Origin: Prevotella sp.
GTDB taxonomy: Bacteria; Bacteroidota; Bacteroidia; Bacteroidales; Bacteroidaceae
Direction of reading: 5' to 3'
Assembly (NCBI GenBank): GCA_017476785.1
Contig: JAFUZD010000042.1
Location: 1-52,614 of the forward strand
Length of the DNA: 52,614 nucleotides
This document shows, one piece after another, positions 42,533-51,139 of the stretch. Each line of letters begins with the position of its first letter. Positions within the stretch are counted from its first letter, which is position 1. The position numbers and the translations under genes are program-made. The notes under the pieces are model-generated. The model worked only from the letters and a program-made list of their open reading frames with translations, was not told where the DNA came from and made no database searches.

Positions 42533-44146
42533 TTAGTACCCGGGATTCTGCTGCAGGTTGGTGTTCAGTGCCATTACGTCGGCTGGTATGGGGAACACGC
42601 TGGTGTGCCCGTCGCTCTCGTCAATGGCGTCGGCACCTGTATAGAGGCTACGGTAGTGCCCGGCCCGTATCTGGTCCTGACGGCGCCAGCCCTCCCAAGC
42701 CAGCTCGCGCAGCCGTTCGTCCAGAATGTTTTTCAGAGTGGCTGGGATAGCGGGCATACCGGCACGCTGGCGAATGAGGTCTAAGTCGGCCTGTGCACTG
42801 GTGGCATCGCCGTCGGCCAGTGCCGCCTCGGCACGCATCAGCAGCACATCGGCATAGCGGAACAGCACGATGTCGTTGTCCATCAGCTTGCCGTCCTTTG
42901 GCGCGTTCTTGTCGACGGCGTATTTCTTCATACGGGCACCGGCTACCTCGACGTAGGGACTGCCGCTGAGGTCGATGTCGGCTGCTTCGGGTACGTAGGC
43001 CAATGGCTGCCCGGTGCGGTCGACGACGACATTGCCATTGAGGTCGTAGACGATGCCGGCATAGTAGGACTTGTCGAAGCGGCTGTCCTGCTGGTCGGTG
43101 GCGTATCCGAAGATGTCTAAGGCACTGCGCGTGGCACACGAGCCATTCTCGGCCGTGAAGCCATAGGCGGCAGCGTGGCGGTAGTGGTAAGAACGGTAGA
43201 GGTTCTGTTGCTGGTTGCGATAGAGGTTCTTGTCCATAGGGATGGTCCAGATGTTCTCGGGCGACGTCTCATTGTAGACGGCGAAGTTGTCTTCGAAGTT
43301 GGTCGCCAAGCGATAGCCGAGTGTTTCTATCTGATTGCAGTAGCCGATACAGGCCTTCAACGGCGAATCGCTGCCGAAGATGGCCGTACAGCCGTAGACC
43401 GTGCTGTTGAGTGCCAGCTTAGCCAGTACGAACAGTGCCACGGGGCGGGTGACACGTCCGTAGTAGTCGCCCGGTTGGGTGCTGTTCTCGGCAGGGAGCA
43501 GGGGCAGGGCAGTGGTCAGCTCGTCGTAGATGAAGCGGCAGACATCGGCCCGATTGCTCTGGCGCACCTGCTGCATAGGTGTCTCAGACGACAGCACCAG
43601 TGGCACCCGGCCAAAGAGATCCATCAGATAGTAATAGTAGATGGCCCTTAGGGCGCGCACCTCGGCTTGGTAGGCTTGCGCTTCGTCGGTGGTCAACAGA
43701 TGGCGATATTCGTCCAGCTTCTCCAGCGAGCGGTTGGAGAGGACGATGACCTTGTAGAGATAGAGCCACGCATTCTTTGGCAAGTCGTGGCCGGCACTCC
43801 ACGTATGCTTGTACATTGCCTGCCACAGACCGCCGTCGTACCAGTCGCCGCCGCGTGTGGGCAGTATAGCCTCGTCGCTGCCGAAGGTCTGCAGGTCATA
43901 GACACCGCGGCACGTGCCCTGAAGGCCTTGCCCGTCTTCAGAGCCGCCGATGTAGTTGTACAGTGTGGCAACGGTATTCTGATAGAGTGACGTGGCCGTG
44001 GTATAGGCTTTCTCCTCGGCTATTTGGTCCGTCGGATGCTCGTCGAGTGAGCAGGCGCAGAGTATGGTGGCAGCCAGCAGGGCGATGCAGCCCGCAGGCA
44101 AGAATGTAAGCATTTGCTTGTGTCGTTTATCGTTCGTAGTGTTCAT
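42533..44146 (-). CDS. susD: SusD/RagB-family nutrient-binding lipoprotein
   Basis: The 537-residue lipoprotein forms the surface lid of a SusC/SusD importer. It has a lipobox-like signal (ILCAC, lipidated C32) followed by SLDEHP, whose acidic residues fit a surface-export signal. TPR-rich N-terminal and C-terminal SusD regions include 'YQAEVRALRAIYYYYLMDLFG' (two pieces), 'GRVPLVLSSET', 'DVLLMRAEAAL' and 'QDQIRAGHY'. Length is typical. It starts 17 nt after the SusC stop, so the pair is an operon. The substrate cannot be told from sequence, and no glycosidase is cotranscribed with it. Confidence 0.93.
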   Translation of the reverse strand: MNTTNDKRHKQMLTFLPAGCIALLAATILCACSLDEHPTDQIAEEKAYTTATSLYQNTVATLYNYIGGSEDGQGLQGTCRGVYDLQTFGSDEAILPTRGGDWYDGGLWQAMYKHTWSAGHDLPKNAWLYLYKVIVLSNRSLEKLDEYRHLLTTDEAQAYQAEVRALRAIYYYYLMDLFGRVPLVLSSETPMQQVRQSNRADVCRFIYDELTTALPLLPAENSTQPGDYYGRVTRPVALFVLAKLALNSTVYGCTAIFGSDSPLKACIGYCNQIETLGYRLATNFEDNFAVYNETSPENIWTIPMDKNLYRNQQQNLYRSYHYRHAAAYGFTAENGSCATRSALDIFGYATDQQDSRFDKSYYAGIVYDLNGNVVVDRTGQPLAYVPEAADIDLSGSPYVEVAGARMKKYAVDKNAPKDGKLMDNDIVLFRYADVLLMRAEAALADGDATSAQADLDLIRQRAGMPAIPATLKNILDERLRELAWEGWRRQDQIRAGHYRSLYTGADAIDESDGHTSVFPIPADVMALNTNLQQNPGY

Positions 44147-44163
44147 CGTTCTTTGTTAGGTTG

Positions 44164-46899
44164 CTAAAACTGTATGCTGATGCCAATGGAATAGGAGCGG
44201 TAGACGGGCATTGTGCGCTTGTCGTCTATGCCCAGCGTGCCATCCACCACCGACGAGTTGATGATAGGGGTCAGTCCGGAATAACCGGTGATGGTGGCAA
44301 GATTGTTGACCGAGGCCGACAGGCGCAGGTTGCGGATATAGCGCGTGTGCAGTGGCACATTCCATCCAATGGTGACATAGTCAATGTTCACATAGTCGCC
44401 ACGCTCCAGCCAATAGTCGCTGATGGTCTGGTCTTGTATGTTCTCGGCGGGTGCACCCTTCATCACGTTGTAGTTGGGCAGCGACAGCATATTCATATAC
44501 GAAAGAGCCGTACCGTTATAGATTTTGTGGCCGAAGGCACCGTTCATCTGCATCGTGATGTCCCACTGACGATAGCGCAGGGCGATGTTCGAACCCATCA
44601 TCGCCTTAGGAGTGGCTTGGCCGCAGATACGGCTGCCGCCCTCGTCCAACTCGTACGTCTTCGAGCCGTCAGCATTCACCTTCAGTCCCGTGCAGTGGGG
44701 CAGATAGAATACGCCCAGTGGCTGACCCACTATCTGCATCACCACGTCGCTGGCACCGTGGAAACCAGCACCGTATAGGGCACTGATGCCCTTCATTGCC
44801 GGCGCGGTTAGGTATTCGCCTTGGTGATAACCGTTGAGCGACACCAGCCGATTGCGCTCGAACGACCAGTTGATGTTCACAGTCAGCTCTATGTCTCGCT
44901 GGCTGATTGGCGTGATACCGAATCCCAGCTCAAAGCCGTGGTTGCGCATCGCGCCGAGGTTGGCCAACAGCTTGTCGTAGGCAAAGGGCGGCACGGAGAC
45001 GTCGTAGACATAGAGCATATCAGAGGTGTGCGACGTGTAGAAGTCGGCTGTCAGCACAATGCGCGACTGCCAGAAAGCCATATTCACGCCGATGTTGAAC
45101 GTGCGCTTCACTTCCCACTTCAAGTCGGGGTTGGCATTGCGGATAATGCCCAGCGTAGTGACGGGTGTGCCGCCCATCGACACGACTCCATTGGGCTTGA
45201 CAGACTGTATGGAGTTGTAGCTGTCGATGCCTCCCAGATTGCCTGACAGTCCGTAGCCCATACGCAACTTGAGCGAGGTGAGGAAGTCGAGAAATCCTGC
45301 GGGCTGGTGCTTCCCGTCTTGAGGTTGCTTGTTCTCCCAAATCATCCACGCTCCACTGATGGAGGGGAAATAGCCCCAACGGTGGTTGCGCCCCACCTTC
45401 GACGAAGCGTCGGCACGGATGTTGGCCGTCAGGGTATAGCGGTCTTTCAGGGTCCACTGGCCGTGCACGAGAAACGACTCCATATGGGCATCGGTGGCGT
45501 AGCTGTTGGTGCCCTCCCACAACCTGATGGCACCGGCCGAGAGGTTGTCGTAGCCATAATCGTCGGTAGAGAAGTTGGATACCGTGGTGTAAAAGCCTTT
45601 GCCTTTCTGACTTTGTGCCTCGGCCAGTGCCATCAGGTTGAGGGTCGACGAGCCAAAGCTACGCGTATAGCTCAGTGCTACGTTGCCCAGCAGCTCCTCG
45701 CTGCGGTCATCGCCGCGGTAGGCCTCGCCGTGGCTCCATACGAAGGTAGGATAATAGTGAGCCCCCGTTACCGTGTTGTAGGAGTAGCTGCCGAAGCCGG
45801 TCAGCGTCAGGCCCGGCGCGAGATTCACAGTGGCGTGCAGATGGGCATTGAAGTGCGCGTTGTCTTCGTCCTGCTTCATCCGCAGCAGCGAGTTGGGATT
45901 GTTGATCCACAGGGCTTCGGTTACTTGGTTGAATGACCCGTCGGCATTGCTTCCGGCAGGAAAAGTAGGGTTGAACGTAGCCGCTGAGTAGAACAGCTTC
46001 TGCTTAAACGGCAGATAGTTGGTCTTCTGCAGGCTTGCAAACAGCCCCAAGTCTACGGTCAGTCGGTCGCCGAATGCTTTTTGCGACACGTCCAGCTTGG
46101 CAATGTAGTTGCGCAGATTGTTGGTCTGGATGACCGTGCGGTGGTCCATCACGCCCAGTGAGGCACGGTAGTTGGCCACATCGGTGCCGCCGCCAAAGGC
46201 TACGTGATGGTTCTGGACAAACCCAGTACGCTCAATGCTGCGTCGGAAATCTGTGTCGTAGCCCATATCGATGATGCTGATACCCAGTTGGCTGGCAGCC
46301 TTACGGAATGCCGGCCCCGACAGCATTTCAATACGCTTCGATACCGCCTCAAATCCTATGGTACCATCGTAAGAGATGTGAAACTGTTCCGAACGGCCTT
46401 TCTTGGTGGCCACCTCAATGACACCGGCCGCACCACGGCTGCCATACTGTGCCGTCTCCGACGCGTCTTTCAGAATGGTGAATGACTCGATGTCAGCAGG
46501 ATAGATGGTCGACAGCGTCGATAAGTCGCTCGTCACACCGTCGATAATGACCAGCGGGTCGTTGCCGCCAGTCAGCGATGTCGTACCGCGCACACGCACT
46601 GCGCTTACCATCGCCTCTTGGTTGCCACCCGTCTGCACCTGTACGCCGGCTGCCTGTCCACTGAGTGCATCGAGCGACGATGTCACGAGGCCTTTGTTCA
46701 TACGCTCCTCTGTCACTTTCTCTATGGCACCGGCCATCGTGCGCTCCGAACCGCTGGTATAGCCGATGCGCACGTCGGCCACCGTATCTGTCGGCACCGT
46801 CCGCTGTCCATAGGCATTCGCCGTCGTTAAGATGACTAATAGTAGCAGTGCTCTTCTCATTGCAGTGATAGTTACGAAATAGGATTTGTTCATCTTCAT
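44164..46899 (-). CDS. susC: SusC/RagA-family TonB-linked outer-membrane transporter
   Basis: The product (911 residues from 46899) is a TonB-dependent importer partnered with the SusD just downstream. After a signal peptide ending near NAYGQ comes a plug domain directly: 'VRVRGTTSLTGGNDPLVIIDG' in two pieces, then 'IESFTILKDASETAQYGSRGAAGVI' in two pieces. A C-terminal 22-strand barrel ends in 'SYSIGISIQF' with the usual terminal Phe. The N-terminal carboxypeptidase-regulatory domain found in most SusC proteins is missing, and there is no STN domain, so it is on the short side (about 900 rather than about 1000). Starts at 46956, 46938, 46899 and 46860 are in frame. I chose 46899 for a normal signal peptide; 46860 is nearly as good. 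It is divergent from the sigma cassette. Confidence 0.9.
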   Translation of the reverse strand: MKMNKSYFVTITAMRRALLLLVILTTANAYGQRTVPTDTVADVRIGYTSGSERTMAGAIEKVTEERMNKGLVTSSLDALSGQAAGVQVQTGGNQEAMVSAVRVRGTTSLTGGNDPLVIIDGVTSDLSTLSTIYPADIESFTILKDASETAQYGSRGAAGVIEVATKKGRSEQFHISYDGTIGFEAVSKRIEMLSGPAFRKAASQLGISIIDMGYDTDFRRSIERTGFVQNHHVAFGGGTDVANYRASLGVMDHRTVIQTNNLRNYIAKLDVSQKAFGDRLTVDLGLFASLQKTNYLPFKQKLFYSAATFNPTFPAGSNADGSFNQVTEALWINNPNSLLRMKQDEDNAHFNAHLHATVNLAPGLTLTGFGSYSYNTVTGAHYYPTFVWSHGEAYRGDDRSEELLGNVALSYTRSFGSSTLNLMALAEAQSQKGKGFYTTVSNFSTDDYGYDNLSAGAIRLWEGTNSYATDAHMESFLVHGQWTLKDRYTLTANIRADASSKVGRNHRWGYFPSISGAWMIWENKQPQDGKHQPAGFLDFLTSLKLRMGYGLSGNLGGIDSYNSIQSVKPNGVVSMGGTPVTTLGIIRNANPDLKWEVKRTFNIGVNMAFWQSRIVLTADFYTSHTSDMLYVYDVSVPPFAYDKLLANLGAMRNHGFELGFGITPISQRDIELTVNINWSFERNRLVSLNGYHQGEYLTAPAMKGISALYGAGFHGASDVVMQIVGQPLGVFYLPHCTGLKVNADGSKTYELDEGGSRICGQATPKAMMGSNIALRYRQWDITMQMNGAFGHKIYNGTALSYMNMLSLPNYNVMKGAPAENIQDQTISDYWLERGDYVNIDYVTIGWNVPLHTRYIRNLRLSASVNNLATITGYSGLTPIINSSVVDGTLGIDDKRTMPVYRSYSIGISIQF

Positions 46900-47098
46900 T
46901 AGCTCGAATACGCTGGATAGTATGCGCTGTTTGTTCATCAATTCAGTGTCTTGCAAATCTTTGAGGTTTGTAGTTGGGTGTAAAGTTAGTGAAAAATCTT
47001 CAGTAAAAGCCGTAAGGAATGTGGGAAAATGAAGAAAAAGTAAAAAAAGTTGTTGTTTTGCTTAGTTTTTTGCCCCGTTGAATCGTTATTGATTATGT

Positions 47099-47587
47099 AT
47101 GACAGATTTTGAAGAGATATACCGTCGGCATTATGCGCAGATGTATCGTCTGGCACGCGTGATGCTGTACGACCCGCAAGAAAGCAAGGACGTGGTGAGC
47201 GATGTCTTTGCACGGATGTTGCAGAGCAGACTGCTGCCTGCGGAGGAAAAGACAGAGGGCTACCTGATGACTGCCGTTCGGAACAGATGCCGCGACCTGC
47301 TGACCCATAAGTCAGTACGGGAACGGGTGGAAAAACTCTTCTTGCAGGATGCGTCATATCTATCAGACACGGCTGATGACGACCGGTTGGAGCGACTGAT
47401 GCAATTCATTGAAGAAACGTTGCCGCCGCTCAGCCGACAGATATTCCGCCTGCGATTTCTCCGCGAAATGAGCTACGAAGAGGTGGCACAGCAGGTGGGA
47501 GTCAGCAAGGTGACGGTCTATAACCACCTGTCGCAGTCGCTGCAGCGCATCAGAGAGCATTTTAAAACAGAAACAGCAAAACGATAA
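47099..47587 (+). CDS. ECF sigma-70 family factor
   Basis: This 162-residue alternative sigma factor has region 2 ('FEEIYRRHYAQMYRLARVML', with 'DVVSDVFARM' as the 2.4 part) and region 4 with an HTH ('MSYEEVAQQVGVSKVTVYNHLSQ'). The first gene of a sigma/anti-sigma/receptor set, it is followed five bases later by the anti-sigma gene. In such Bacteroidetes sets the sigma is held inactive at the membrane and released when the outer-membrane receptor binds its ligand. Likely targets are its own operon or the divergent SusC/SusD pair (inference). No clear housekeeping promoter was seen in the 140 bp before it. Confidence 0.9.
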   Translation: MTDFEEIYRRHYAQMYRLARVMLYDPQESKDVVSDVFARMLQSRLLPAEEKTEGYLMTAVRNRCRDLLTHKSVRERVEKLFLQDASYLSDTADDDRLERLMQFIEETLPPLSRQIFRLRFLREMSYEEVAQQVGVSKVTVYNHLSQSLQRIREHFKTETAKR

Positions 47588-47592
47588 CGAAG

Positions 47593-48282
47593 ATGGAACA
47601 CGAAGAAAGAATCCGCCTCCTGCTGTCAATGCAGGAACATCCAGAGCTGTATTCCGACGAGCAGCTTCGGCAGATGATTGCCGATGACCCCGAGCTGATG
47701 GAACTGTTGGAACAGCTGGCACTGACAAAGCGGGTGTTTGTGAAACGAGAGACTGACAATGAAGCCATTCCCGTGGAAGAGGAGTGGCAGAGATTTGCAG
47801 CAGATTACGCTGATGAGATAGAAGGCTTTGGCAAAGATGAGGCACGGACTGCTGTCGTCAAGCCCCTGATGGGCATTATCCCCTATAAAGTTGCTGCTGG
47901 CATCATTGGCATTCTTTTTACGGCAGGTGTCGCTTTTGCTACCATCCACATCGTGCGCAATGCTGCTGGAGGGGATTGGAAGGTCACGACTCAAGAGGCG
48001 CGGATCTCAAATCCACAGGCGCTTCCAGCAGATACAGCCAAAGCCGACACGGTATCTGCTATGCAGTCCGTCGTGTTCGACAACACACCATTGGAAAAGA
48101 TGCTGCCTCAAATAGCAGCCTATTATAATAAAGAGGTGGAATTCGTGAATGATGATGCCCGCCAGTTCCGCTTCTATTTCGTGTGGAAGCCAGAAGAGGG
48201 ACTGGAGGTCACGTTGCACAGGATGAACCTCTTTGAGAGCGTCATCGTAGAGCTGAATAACACTAAGATAACAGTAAAATAG
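47593..48282 (+). CDS. Short FecR-like anti-sigma factor (no central FecR domain)
   Basis: The 229-residue membrane protein has a cytosolic N-terminus of about 95 residues, one TM helix (about 97-118, 'VAAGIIGILFTAGVAFATIHIV' in part) and a periplasmic tail of about 110 residues. The last 70 or so residues are a DUF4974-type domain ('VFDNTPLEKMLPQIAAYY', 'LEVTLHRMNL'). Normal Bacteroidetes FecR proteins have a FecR domain of about 100 residues between TM and DUF4974; it is absent here, so the protein is about 100 residues shorter than usual. It presumably binds the ECF sigma from the upstream gene and the STN domain of the downstream receptor. It is tightly packed, 5 nt after the sigma and 3 nt before the receptor. 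Confidence 0.82.
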   Translation: MEHEERIRLLLSMQEHPELYSDEQLRQMIADDPELMELLEQLALTKRVFVKRETDNEAIPVEEEWQRFAADYADEIEGFGKDEARTAVVKPLMGIIPYKVAAGIIGILFTAGVAFATIHIVRNAAGGDWKVTTQEARISNPQALPADTAKADTVSAMQSVVFDNTPLEKMLPQIAAYYNKEVEFVNDDARQFRFYFVWKPEEGLEVTLHRMNLFESVIVELNNTKITVK

Positions 48283-48285
48283 GCT

Positions 48286-50796
48286 ATGAGACGATTCTTT
48301 TTAATTCTTGTCTGCTTCCTCACCTTTGCAGGTGTTCAGGCTCAGAAGATTACCCGCGAATACCGAAACGTGTCGCTCAGTGAGGCTCTGCGCCAACTGA
48401 ACGAGCAGACTGACGAATATACCATCAGCTTCCTCTATAACGAGCTGGAGGACTTTCGTGTCACAGCCTCCATTCGTCGCAAGTCCGTCCCCGATGCCAT
48501 CCGCCAGATGATTGGGTTCTATCCCATTCGAGTGGCCATTGAGGACAAAGAGATAGCAGTGGAGTGTACCCATAAGACCAACCGCCATCTGAAAGGCACC
48601 ATCGTTGACGAGCAGGGTCAGCCTATTGCCTACGCCAATGTGGCCGTCCTCAATCCTGCAGACTCTACACTGCTTGGCGGTGGCGTGTCGAACGAGAGTG
48701 GATATTTTGCCATTCCTTATGAGCAATCCCCTGTTCTTGCCCGCATCTCCTATATCGGCTACAAGACCACTTATCGGCAATGTACGACGGAGAATGTCGG
48801 CACAATCAGACTGAAACAGGAAACCTACACCCTCAACGGCGTGCAAGTGAAAGGCGAGCGACTGATAGTGAAGGCTGAGAATGGTCGTCTGACGTACAAC
48901 ATACCACAGTTGCTGGAAATCCTTCCTGCAGACAATGCCTACGATGCACTGATCAACATACCCGGCGTAAGTGAAATGAATGGCTGCATTATGTTCTCTG
49001 GTCAGGCCGTGACGCTTATCATCAACGGCAAACCAACCACACTTAGTGCAGAGAAAGTGGTGGAGCGTTTAAAGCAGATGCCAGCCTCCGTACTGGCTAA
49101 GGCCGAGGTGATGCCGTCGGCTCCAGCCAAGTTTCACGTGCGCGGTATGGCCATCAACGTGGTAACAAAAGACTTCACAGGGACAAACCAACTCTCTGGG
49201 CAGATTGTGTGGGGCTGGCAACAGAGCAAGTATGGTAAAGGATACTGGGGTCCCAGCGTCCTCTATAATCACGACAAACTAAGCATAGATGCATCGTATC
49301 TCTATACTAATGGCACGGGCTACGGGCAGGTGGAGCATAAGGCTAACCATCCACTGGGCAATCAACGTATTGCTTACAGCGACAAGACCCGTAACCGAAG
49401 CGATGGCAGAGACCACGACGCTCATATGGGGATAGAGTATGCCATCAGCGATGAACACCGTCTGAGCCTGACTTATACGGGGCAGTGGAACTCTACGCGT
49501 TCCACCAACGTCACCACGGGCACGGCGCAGTCTACGCAAAACTCGCGTCAGCATTTGTATTTGCATAATGTGGATGCCAGTTATACGGCTCCGTTCGGCT
49601 TGCAGCTTGGCATTTCTTATACCAATTATCAGGAACCCCGCACACAGACCCTTGACGGGCAACTGAATGAGATGAGCCGTAATCTCTATGTGGATAGTCG
49701 TCAGAAAGTGGGCAAATGGCTCTTCACGGCCGATCAGACTCACTCGCTGGCTAAAGGCTGGGAAATAAATTATGGCGGAAAGGCGCAGTTTACCAATAAT
49801 GACAGCTATCAGATTACGCTCGATGCAAACCGCCAAACCCTGCCCGACGCTACTTCGCACGCCCGTTACAACGAGCGTATCTTGAATGGCTATGTCGGGC
49901 TCAGCAAGCAGATTGCCAAGTCGCTGAGCGTTGAGGCGTCTGTGACCGCTGAACAATACTATACCACTCAATGGAACGAGTGGCGCATCTATCCGCAGTT
50001 CAATGCGATGTGGAACGTCAACGACAAGAACGTACTCAATCTCTCGTTCAGTAGCGAGGCCGTCTATCCCTCTTATTGGAGTACAATGAGCAGCATCTAC
50101 TACGCATCGGCCAACAGCGAGATATGGGGCAATCCTGCCCTAAAGCCAATGTCGAAATACGATATTAACCTGATGTGGCAACTCAACCGAAAATACAGTT
50201 TTACAGCCTTTGCTATGCTTGAACCCGACTATTTCGTACAACTTGCCTATCAGCCTGCTGACCGTATGGCCGTCGTGATGAAGGAGACCAACTTCGACTA
50301 TTCTGACTACTTCGGCTTGCAAGCCTCGGCACAGTTTCACCTCGGCAACTGGCTTAACGGCAACATTATGGCTACGGCCCTCTATCGCCACGACAAAAGC
50401 GACAGTTTCTTCGACTTGCCCATTGACCGCACTCGTCTCTCGGGCATCTTCGGGGGTATGGCAGCAATTAAACCGTTCTCGCGACACAATATTCAGCTAA
50501 TGCTTAACCCGTTTTTCCAGACAAAGGCCATTCAGGGTGTTTACGACATCGACCCCATATTTCGCCTGAGAGCCACGCTCCGTTATACTTCTGTTAACGG
50601 CAAATGGAGCCTCGTGGCACAGGGTGAGAACATCTTGAATGCTCGCGCCAGCACCCACTCCACGATAGCCAATCAAGACTTTGCTATGCATATCTGGATG
50701 CCCTACGCAAACTGTTCTCTTACCTATGTCTATCGCCTCGGCAACTTTAAAGGAAAGGAAAAGAAAGAAGTGGACACCTCTCGAATGGGATATTAG
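48286..50796 (+). CDS. STN-type TonB-dependent signalling receptor
   Basis: The 836-residue outer-membrane protein has a signal peptide (about 1-20, ending VQAQ). Then come an STN-like domain (about 22-90, 'REYRNVSLSEALRQLNEQ'), a carboxypeptidase-regulatory-like domain (about 95-180, 'LKGTIVDEQGQPIAYANVAV'), a plug and a barrel of the OMP_b-brl_3 type. The STN domain is the part that would contact the anti-sigma in the periplasm. It is the third gene of the sigma/anti-sigma/receptor operon (3 nt after the anti-sigma). The C-terminus is the basic 'GNFKGKEKKEVDTSRMGY' rather than a typical barrel-closing aromatic, so it has a short tail after the barrel. Ligand unknown. Confidence 0.88.
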   Translation: MRRFFLILVCFLTFAGVQAQKITREYRNVSLSEALRQLNEQTDEYTISFLYNELEDFRVTASIRRKSVPDAIRQMIGFYPIRVAIEDKEIAVECTHKTNRHLKGTIVDEQGQPIAYANVAVLNPADSTLLGGGVSNESGYFAIPYEQSPVLARISYIGYKTTYRQCTTENVGTIRLKQETYTLNGVQVKGERLIVKAENGRLTYNIPQLLEILPADNAYDALINIPGVSEMNGCIMFSGQAVTLIINGKPTTLSAEKVVERLKQMPASVLAKAEVMPSAPAKFHVRGMAINVVTKDFTGTNQLSGQIVWGWQQSKYGKGYWGPSVLYNHDKLSIDASYLYTNGTGYGQVEHKANHPLGNQRIAYSDKTRNRSDGRDHDAHMGIEYAISDEHRLSLTYTGQWNSTRSTNVTTGTAQSTQNSRQHLYLHNVDASYTAPFGLQLGISYTNYQEPRTQTLDGQLNEMSRNLYVDSRQKVGKWLFTADQTHSLAKGWEINYGGKAQFTNNDSYQITLDANRQTLPDATSHARYNERILNGYVGLSKQIAKSLSVEASVTAEQYYTTQWNEWRIYPQFNAMWNVNDKNVLNLSFSSEAVYPSYWSTMSSIYYASANSEIWGNPALKPMSKYDINLMWQLNRKYSFTAFAMLEPDYFVQLAYQPADRMAVVMKETNFDYSDYFGLQASAQFHLGNWLNGNIMATALYRHDKSDSFFDLPIDRTRLSGIFGGMAAIKPFSRHNIQLMLNPFFQTKAIQGVYDIDPIFRLRATLRYTSVNGKWSLVAQGENILNARASTHSTIANQDFAMHIWMPYANCSLTYVYRLGNFKGKEKKEVDTSRMGY

Positions 50797-50869
50797 CAAA
50801 AACGGAAACGCAAATGACCGATACAAGCAATTCTGTTGAATCAGCAAAGAGAGGTTGGCGTTACAAATA

Positions 50870-50903
50870 AAGCAGGATGCACCAGTATTGGTGCATCCTG
50901 CTT
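50870..50903. terminator. Bidirectional terminator after the receptor gene
   Basis: Arms 50870-50884 and 50889-50903 make a perfect 15-bp stem with a GTAT loop. On the minus strand it is followed by TTTATTTG, so it can end the small acidic ORF as well as the receptor transcript. Confidence 0.8.
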
Positions 50904-50905
50904 GC

Positions 50906-50995
50906 TTATTCTACGTCGTGGTTGTTGTAGTAATCCACTAAGTCGTCGTCTTCAAACTCTTGATAAAGCTCCTCCGAGGTTAAGAAATTATCCAT
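50906..50995 (-). CDS. 29-residue acidic peptide
   Basis: The minus strand holds an ORF of 29 codons, MDNFLTSEELYQEFEDDD then LVDYYNNHDVE (read in two parts). It ends three bases before the right arm of the terminator and has an AGGAAGTG purine stretch about 15-25 nt before the ATG. It is very acidic (about nine Asp/Glu) and soluble, with no homologue recognised. The tight fit with the hairpin favours a real short gene, but no promoter was found and chance is possible. Confidence 0.4.
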   Translation of the reverse strand: MDNFLTSEELYQEFEDDDLVDYYNNHDVE

Positions 50996-51139
50996 TGCTT
51001 ATCGGTGTTTATTTCACTTCCTAAAATCTAAACGATATTGAGTATCAGGTGTTTACAAATGAACGTGAACGATAAGAGTATGTTAAAGAGGCTGTAAAGC
51101 CAAACAAAAATAGAAATCCCACGTAAGGGACTATTTGTT

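Noticed and set aside
47041..47098. Housekeeping-type promoter for the sigma operon
   Set aside because: A TA followed by a T-run and G exists, but the -7 spacing is off by two bases, so I did not list it.
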